From NCBI GenBank assembly GCA_022841245.1, contig JALHRW010000003.1, forward strand, positions 19,384 through 83,383: a DNA stretch of 64,000 nt, read 5' to 3'. This stretch comes from Planctomycetota bacterium. GTDB lineage: Bacteria; Planctomycetota; UBA11346. Positions within the stretch are counted from its first letter, which is position 1; each line of letters opens with the position of its first letter. Made by a program: the position numbers and the translations under genes. Below the pieces are notes generated by a model that worked only from the letters and a program-made list of their open reading frames with translations, had not been told where the DNA came from and searched no databases. This document shows positions 57,935 to 64,000 of this stretch, in pieces.

Positions 57935-60900
57935 TGCATTGCCTCAGCGTTCCTGCACGTCTGCCCCGAGCGCGGTTCGGATGGCTGGGGAACTGCGCAC
58001 ATCGTCTGGTCGTCCTTCTGGTTGGGCTCGCGGCCATGCTGGCAGCCGCCGACAGCGACCCCATCGCCGGGGTGTTCACCTGCACGCGGGGCAATGGATC
58101 GCCAACGGCGGAAACCGTGCGATTTATCGTGCCCGCGGACGTGACCACGGGCATCCTGCGCGTCGATAACGACGCCGGCAAGCCGGTCACCAGCGCGGAC
58201 ATCGCGCTCAATGGGCAGGCGATCTTCACGCCGAGCGACTTCGCCAGTCAACCGGCGCGGCTGGAGCGGCCCGTGACGCTGGCCGCGGCCTCCGCGATGC
58301 AGGTCACGCTGCGGAGCGCCCCAGGCTGCGCGCTACGCATCTCCTTCATCCCGAACACCTGCTGGCTGCAACCGGTCTTCGGTCCAGAGCGCTTCACGCG
58401 AGCCTCGGGGAAGCCGGTGGCGGTGCAGCGACAGATCCAGAGTGCCGGTGGAGCGGCTGTCCTGCGCCTCATCAATGGCGATGGCTGCGGGCACGACGCT
58501 GTGTCCAGCGCCGACATTCGGATCGACGGCCAGCAGGTCTTCCAACCCAACGACTTCAACCAGCAGGTGCGATCGCTGGCGGTACCGGTGACCCTGCGGG
58601 CGACCTCCACGCTGACTGTCACGCTGAGCAGCGCGCCGGGGTCCTACCTGCTCCTGTCCCTGGCTCTGAAAGACTGCCGACCCCTCACCGTCGCGTTCGC
58701 CGCCCCGACCTCCACGTCCAGCGAAACCGTCGCCCACCCGGCGATCCAGGTGCTGCTCAACCGCCCCAGTCCAACACCGATCACGGTAGGGGTCTGGGTG
58801 GCGGGTGGGACAGCGACAGCAGGCACGGATTTCACGCTGGATGCCCGCTCCGTGACCTTTGCTCCAGGTGCGACGACGGCGGTCGTGCCCATCTCGGTGC
58901 GTGCCGATGCCGTCGCTGAGGGTTCGGAAACGGTCATACTCGGACTTGGCGACCGATCGCGTTGCTCCGGCGGGCATGACGATGGGAGCCATGTCGGCGG
59001 GGATGATCGCGATGCGCACGGTGGAGACGGCCGAGACCGCGATGGCGGCAACCATGGTGGTCAGCGCGATGACCAGGGTGGACATGGGGACCAGGGCGGC
59101 AGGCAAGGGGACGATGGCCGTGATCGCAGCCGTGACGCTCGCGACGGGGGCGATCGCGATGGCGGCGATGGCCGTGGCGGTCAGGGCGATGGTCAGCGCA
59201 ATGGTCAGGGCGGACATGGGGGTCGGGGTGACGGCGGACGCGATGGCCAGGGCGAGCACGGTGGCGACGGGCACGGTCCACCACATGACGGCCACGGTGA
59301 TGATGGCCGTCATCACTGCGATGACCGCTGCGGCGAGGATCAACACGTCACGGTTGGCACACCGGACCGCCACACCCTGACGATCACCGAAGCGGGAGGC
59401 CCCATCGTCCCCGTCGTCACCTGGGCGACACCGGCACCGATCATCTACGGAACCGCGTTGTCGACGGCGCAACTCTCCGCCACGACGCCAACACCGGGCT
59501 CATTCGCGTACACGCCCGCCGCTGGTACGATCCTGGACGCCGGCACCCATACCCTGCAGGCGCTGTTCACCCCCACCGACACCACCCGCTATACCACCGC
59601 GACGGCGTCCGTCCCACTGGTCGTCCAGCCGGCAACGCCGATCATCACCTGGACTGCGCCGGCGGCCATCACCTATGGCACCGCGCTGAGCGCGACGCAA
59701 CTCGCGGCGACGACCCCCGTACCGGGAACCTTCGTCTATACGCCGAACGCGGGGACCGTGCTGGGCGCAGGGGTCCAGACACTGCGTGCGGTTTTCACGC
59801 CGACCAATGCGGTCAACTACACGACGGCTACGGCATCCGTACCGCTGACGGTCCACCAGGCGGTGCCGGTGCTGACCTGGATTCCACCGGCGGCGATCAC
59901 CTATGGGACGCCCCTGGGTTCGGCACAACTGGCCGCCACGGCGAACGTCGCGGGCAGCTTCGCCTATACCCCGGCGACCGGCGTCTTGCTGCCGGCAGGT
60001 GAGCGGTCATTGCGCGTCGATTTCACGCCCACGGATACCGTGAACTACACCGCGGCGACACTCTCCGTGCCGCTGAGTGTCGGGAAGGCCACGCCAACGA
60101 TCACGTGGCCATCGCCGGCACCCATCACCTATGGCACTGCCCTCACGGCGACGCAGCTCAACGCGACCGGGACGGTTGCCGGCACGCTGGCCTATAGCCC
60201 GGTGGCGGGCACGGCCCTCGCCGCGGGCGCACATCAGCTCTCGGTAACCCTCACCCCGACAGACGCGGCGAACTACACGACCGCCACCGCCGCAGTCGTG
60301 CTGACCGTCCAGCAGGCGACACCGGTCCTGACCTGGGCCGCGCCAGCGCCGATCACCACCGGTACGCCGCTGAGTGCGACGCAGTTGTCGGCCACGGCTG
60401 ATGTGCCAGGAACCTTCGTCTACACCCCGGCATCCGGTACCGTCCTATCGGCCGGCACGGCGACGCTGCGGGTCGATTTCACGCCGACCGATGCGGTCAA
60501 CTACGCCGTGGCGACCGCCTCGGTGGTACTGACCGTGGTGACCCCGACGCAGACCACGCCGGTCATCACCTGGGCGCCCCCGGCGGCGATCATCTACGGC
60601 ACCGCGCTCGGCGCGACCCAGTTGTCCGCCACCGCATCTGTACCTGGCAGCTTCGTCTACACGCCAGCCGCCGGCGCCGTGCTGTCGGCCGGTGAGCACA
60701 CCCTGTCGGTTGCGTTCACGCCGAGCGACACGACGCGGTACACCACGGCCTCGGCCATCGTTCCGCTCCAGGTGCTGAAGGCCACGCCGACCCTGACCTG
60801 GGTCGCCCCGGCTGCCATCACCTACGGGACGCCGCTGAGCGCCACCCAGTTGGCAGCGACGGCCGATAAGCCCGGCTCGTTCACCTACGCCCCAGCTTCG

Positions 60901-63900
60901 GGAGCGGTGCTGCCGGCGGGCACGCAGACGTTGCGGGTGGATTTCACCCCGACCGACAGCGCGAACTATACCGCGGCGTCCGCGACGGTGCCCCTGACCG
61001 TCGAACGGGCGGTCCCGGTGCTGACCTGGGCTGCACCGGCGGCGGTCACGTACGGGACGGCCCTGGGGGCGGCGCAGCTTGCCGCCACCGCGGATATTCC
61101 TGGCAGCCTGACCTATTCGCCGGCGGCAGGCACGGTCCTGTCGGCCGGGAACCACAATCTGACGGCGACGTTCGCGCCCACAGACGCGGCCAACTACACC
61201 ACGGCGACCCGGTCTGTGCCCTTGACCGTGGAACGGGCCACGCCGGTGGTCACCTGGGCGCAACCCGCCGCCATCACCTACGGCGACGTCCTCGGCGCGG
61301 CGCAGTTGACGGCTGCCGCTTCGACGGCTGGCACCTTCGCCTACGCGCCGGCTGCCGGCGCCATGCTGCCTGCTGGCGAGCAGACGCTGGCGGTGACGTT
61401 CACGCCGACGGATGCGCTGAACTACACGACGGCGACGGCGACGGTGGCGCTCACCGTTCGCAAGGCGGTACCCCATCTGATCTGGGCCGCCCCGGCGGCG
61501 ATCACCTACGGCACCGCGCTGGGCTCGGCGCACCTGGCGGCGACGGCCGCGATCGATGGCAGCTTCACCTACGCGCCAGGTCTGGGAACCGTGCTGCCGG
61601 CGGGCGAGCATCCGCTGACCACGGTCTTCACGCCGGCTGATGCTGCGAACTACACCACCGCGACCGCATCCGTCACGATCACGGTTCAGAAGGCCACGCC
61701 GGTGCTGACCTGGGCCGCTCCGGCGGCGATCACGTACGGTGAGCCCATCGGAAACACCCAACTGGCCGCAGCAGCCGATGTGCCCGGCAGCTTCGCCTAC
61801 GCCCCGACCGTCGGTGCGATCCTGCACGCCGGCGAACACGCGCTCCAGACGACCTTCACCCCGACCGATGCGGCGAACTACACCACGGCGACCGCCGCCG
61901 TGCCGCTGACCGTCGCGAAGGCCACGCCCGCGCTGATCTGGCAGGCGCCAGCGCCGATCACCTTCGGTGCGCTCCTCACGACGACGCAGTTGACGGCGAC
62001 CGCAGCGATACCTGGCGTGTTCGCCTATACGCCAGGAGTCGGCACCCGGCTGCCTGCCGGTGATCACATCCTGTCCGCGGTGTTCACTCCGACCGATTCG
62101 GCGAACTACACCGCAGCGACGGCGACGGTGGCTTTGACCGTGCAGCGCGCCCAGCCGGTCCTGACCTGGAATCCACCGGCAGCCATCACCTATGGCACCG
62201 CGCTCGGCGCGGTGCAGTTGACCGCCTCGGCTGATCAACCCGGCGCCCTGGTCTACACGCCGGCGGCTGGGACGGTCCTGCCTGCCGGCGGTCACGACCT
62301 GCAGGTGTCGTTCACCCCGACGGATGCGGCGAACTATGCGCCGGCAGGCGCGTCGGTGCCGATCCAGGTCATGCCGGCGACTCCGACCGTCACCTGGGCG
62401 GCACCCGCCCCCATCGTCTACGGCACCCCGCTGGGTGCCACGCAACTCACCGCCATCGGCTCCGTCCCCGGCACGATCACCTATGCTGTGCCGACGGGTA
62501 CCGTCCTCGATGCCGGGAATCATGCACTGATGGCAACGCTCGCGCCGGCCGACGCGGCGAACTACACCACGGCGACCGCCACGGTCACCCAGGTGGTGAC
62601 GCCGGCAGCGCCGACCATCGCCTGGTCCAACCCGCCAGCGATCATCTACGGCGCGGTGCTGGGCGATGCCCAGTTGAACGCCATGGGTTCGGTGCCGGGT
62701 CAACTGGTCTACGCCCCGGCAACCGGGACGGTGCTCGGTGCCGGATCGCACACGCTCGCGGTCACCCTCAACCCCACCGATACCGGCAACTATACCCAGG
62801 CGCATGCCGAGGTCGCCCTGGTGGTGCAGCCGGCGACGCCGGTCATCACCTGGGCCACGCCTGTGGCCGTCAAACCGGGCACGGCGCTGTCCGCCACCCA
62901 ACTCAATGCCACGGCGCCGATCCCTGGCTCGTTCGTCTACAGCCCTGCAGCCGGGACGGTGCTGTCTGCTGGCAGCCAGGAGTTGACGGTCGCCTTCGCG
63001 CCCACCGATAGCGTGAACTACACCACGGCAACGGCGTCGGTGACGATCCAGGTGCAGTCGTCCACGATCGCTTTGACCTGGTCGAACCCCTCTCCGATCA
63101 CCTACGGCACCCCGCTGTCGGCCACCCAGCTCAACGCCGTGGCGCCGGTGCCTGGCACCTACAGCTACACGCCGGCGGCAGGCGCCATCCTGTCGGCTGG
63201 GGCGCAGCAGTTGTCGGTGCTCTTCCTGCCGGCGGATCCGCAGTACCAGCCGGTGTCCGCCCGGGTCAGCCTCCAGGTGCTGCCGGCGGTGCCGGTGATC
63301 ACGTGGGCCGAGCCGCAAGCTATCACCTACGGTGAGCCGTTGAGCGTCCGGGAACTCCACGCCACCGCCCCGGTACCGGGCACGTTCACCTACGCCCCGG
63401 CCGCCGGAACGGTCCTGCCGGCGGGATCGCATCCATTGACGGCGACCTTTGCCCCTGCCGATTCCGTGAACTATACGCCCGCGACGGCGTCGGTCACGCT
63501 GAGCGTCCGTCGCGCTGTTCCGCCGCTGACGTGGGTGCAGCCGGAACCGATCACGTACGGTATCTCGCTCTCGTCCACGCAGTGCAACGCGTCCTCGCCG
63601 GTCGCGGGCGGCTTCGAGTACATCCCCGGCCTCGGCACCGTCCTATCGGCGGGCACGCACACGTTGCGGGCGGTTTTCACGCCCGCCGACGGGGCCAACT
63701 ATGTTGGTGGCGGCGTGGTCACCGTGTCGTTGGTCGTCGCTCAGGTCCACCCGACGATCACCTGGTCCGCGCCGGCTGACATCACCTACGGGACGGTGCT
63801 GGGTCTGGAGCAGTTGAACGCAACGGCCTCGGTCCCCGGCGTCCTCGTCTATGATCCGCCCGCGGGAACGCAGCTCACTGCTGGCGATCACGAGCTGACG

Positions 63901-64000
63901 GCGGTGCTGACCCCGCATGACCTGGTGAACGTCGCCGCTGGTGTCCGTGCGCAGGTTACCCTGCACGTTCGCAAGGCCCAGCCGGTCCTGGCCTGGCCCC
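57931..64000 (+). CDS. giant secreted repeat protein (5' complete, runs off window): Calx-beta domain with G/D/H-rich insertion, then >=20 MBG/YDG-like Ig repeats
   Basis: Manual translation: open from ATG 57931 (>2000 codons); ETVAHPAIQVLLNRPSPTPITVGVWVAGGTATAGTDFTLDARSVTFAPGATTAVVPISVRADAVAEGSETVILGLG is Calx-beta; repeats [TW..PA.ITYGT.L...QL.AT....G.F.Y.P..GT.L.AG...L...FTPTD..NYT.AT..V.L.V]. Confidence 0.9.
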   Translation, partial: MMHCLSVPARLPRARFGWLGNCAHRLVVLLVGLAAMLAAADSDPIAGVFTCTRGNGSPTAETVRFIVPADVTTGILRVDNDAGKPVTSADIALNGQAIFTPSDFASQPARLERPVTLAAASAMQVTLRSAPGCALRISFIPNTCWLQPVFGPERFTRASGKPVAVQRQIQSAGGAAVLRLINGDGCGHDAVSSADIRIDGQQVFQPNDFNQQVRSLAVPVTLRATSTLTVTLSSAPGSYLLLSLALKDCRPLTVAFAAPTSTSSETVAHPAIQVLLNRPSPTPITVGVWVAGGTATAGTDFTLDARSVTFAPGATTAVVPISVRADAVAEGSETVILGLGDRSRCSGGHDDGSHVGGDDRDAHGGDGRDRDGGNHGGQRDDQGGHGDQGGRQGDDGRDRSRDARDGGDRDGGDGRGGQGDGQRNGQGGHGGRGDGGRDGQGEHGGDGHGPPHDGHGDDGRHHCDDRCGEDQHVTVGTPDRHTLTITEAGGPIVPVVTWATPAPIIYGTALSTAQLSATTPTPGSFAYTPAAGTILDAGTHTLQALFTPTDTTRYTTATASVPLVVQPATPIITWTAPAAITYGTALSATQLAATTPVPGTFVYTPNAGTVLGAGVQTLRAVFTPTNAVNYTTATASVPLTVHQAVPVLTWIPPAAITYGTPLGSAQLAATANVAGSFAYTPATGVLLPAGERSLRVDFTPTDTVNYTAATLSVPLSVGKATPTITWPSPAPITYGTALTATQLNATGTVAGTLAYSPVAGTALAAGAHQLSVTLTPTDAANYTTATAAVVLTVQQATPVLTWAAPAPITTGTPLSATQLSATADVPGTFVYTPASGTVLSAGTATLRVDFTPTDAVNYAVATASVVLTVVTPTQTTPVITWAPPAAIIYGTALGATQLSATASVPGSFVYTPAAGAVLSAGEHTLSVAFTPSDTTRYTTASAIVPLQVLKATPTLTWVAPAAITYGTPLSATQLAATADKPGSFTYAPASGAVLPAGTQTLRVDFTPTDSANYTAASATVPLTVERAVPVLTWAAPAAVTYGTALGAAQLAATADIPGSLTYSPAAGTVLSAGNHNLTATFAPTDAANYTTATRSVPLTVERATPVVTWAQPAAITYGDVLGAAQLTAAASTAGTFAYAPAAGAMLPAGEQTLAVTFTPTDALNYTTATATVALTVRKAVPHLIWAAPAAITYGTALGSAHLAATAAIDGSFTYAPGLGTVLPAGEHPLTTVFTPADAANYTTATASVTITVQKATPVLTWAAPAAITYGEPIGNTQLAAAADVPGSFAYAPTVGAILHAGEHALQTTFTPTDAANYTTATAAVPLTVAKATPALIWQAPAPITFGALLTTTQLTATAAIPGVFAYTPGVGTRLPAGDHILSAVFTPTDSANYTAATATVALTVQRAQPVLTWNPPAAITYGTALGAVQLTASADQPGALVYTPAAGTVLPAGGHDLQVSFTPTDAANYAPAGASVPIQVMPATPTVTWAAPAPIVYGTPLGATQLTAIGSVPGTITYAVPTGTVLDAGNHALMATLAPADAANYTTATATVTQVVTPAAPTIAWSNPPAIIYGAVLGDAQLNAMGSVPGQLVYAPATGTVLGAGSHTLAVTLNPTDTGNYTQAHAEVALVVQPATPVITWATPVAVKPGTALSATQLNATAPIPGSFVYSPAAGTVLSAGSQELTVAFAPTDSVNYTTATASVTIQVQSSTIALTWSNPSPITYGTPLSATQLNAVAPVPGTYSYTPAAGAILSAGAQQLSVLFLPADPQYQPVSARVSLQVLPAVPVITWAEPQAITYGEPLSVRELHATAPVPGTFTYAPAAGTVLPAGSHPLTATFAPADSVNYTPATASVTLSVRRAVPPLTWVQPEPITYGISLSSTQCNASSPVAGGFEYIPGLGTVLSAGTHTLRAVFTPADGANYVGGGVVTVSLVVAQVHPTITWSAPADITYGTVLGLEQLNATASVPGVLVYDPPAGTQLTAGDHELTAVLTPHDLVNVAAGVRAQVTLHVRKAQPVLAWP
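59413..64000 (+). repeat. tandem ~228-bp coding repeat array, about 20 copies
   Basis: (T)W..PA.I.YG anchors recur every ~228 bp from ~59419 to ~63988. Confidence 0.9.

Noticed and set aside
58859-59380. 173-aa Ala/Met/Thr-rich + strand ORF
   Set aside because: Out-of-frame reading of the G/D/H-rich insertion of the giant gene
60445-63432. 995-aa minus-strand ORF (Arg/Gly/His-rich)
   Set aside because: Antisense shadow of the + strand repeat gene; no domains, composition typical of a GC-rich shadow frame, while the + frame is a clear Ig-like repeat protein

Overview
High-GC bacterial chromosome segment, PVC/Planctomycete-like by gene content (low-confidence taxonomy). Three parts. (1) 1 to ~22.9 kb: core-type genes: a GldF/GldG-type ABC operon ending in a DUF4340-FKBP fusion, a SagB-type oxidoreductase, PCu(A)C/SCO/cytochrome c genes, tRNA-Leu(CAA), an M48 peptidase, leuA, cysS, an ABC permease, a MoeB/ThiF-rhodanese protein and a metallophosphoesterase, ending at tRNA-Leu(GAG). 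(2) ~22.9 to at least ~55.7 kb: an integrated element next to tRNA-Leu(GAG). It has a tyrosine integrase, excisionase-like HTH, DUF3987 protein, DUF932 protein, a two-domain sliding-clamp-like protein, an ATP-dependent DNA ligase, a Cas4/RecB-like Fe-S nuclease, a PLD nuclease, RHH/HTH regulators, an HTH-reverse transcriptase pair, HGGxSTGP proteins, a HEPN-like protein, a DUF2726 protein, a standalone Clp_N protein, a PD-(D/E)XK protein and many small unknowns. I saw no capsid, portal, tail, relaxase or T4SS genes, and no second att site. (3) 55.8 kb to the end: a DUF1573/tetraheme cytochrome c protein, then a two-gene + strand operon whose second gene (57931 to >64000) is a giant secreted repeat protein absent from the supplied ORF track because it runs off the window. 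The most interesting signals are the HTH-RT unit with phased repeats upstream and a long structured, ORF-poor flank downstream; the three-copy UUCG-hairpin repeat array; a nested-palindrome operator upstream of an RHH gene; and the Gly/Asp/His-rich insertion inside the Calx-beta domain of the giant protein. All family calls are from motif recognition by eye; no database search was run.
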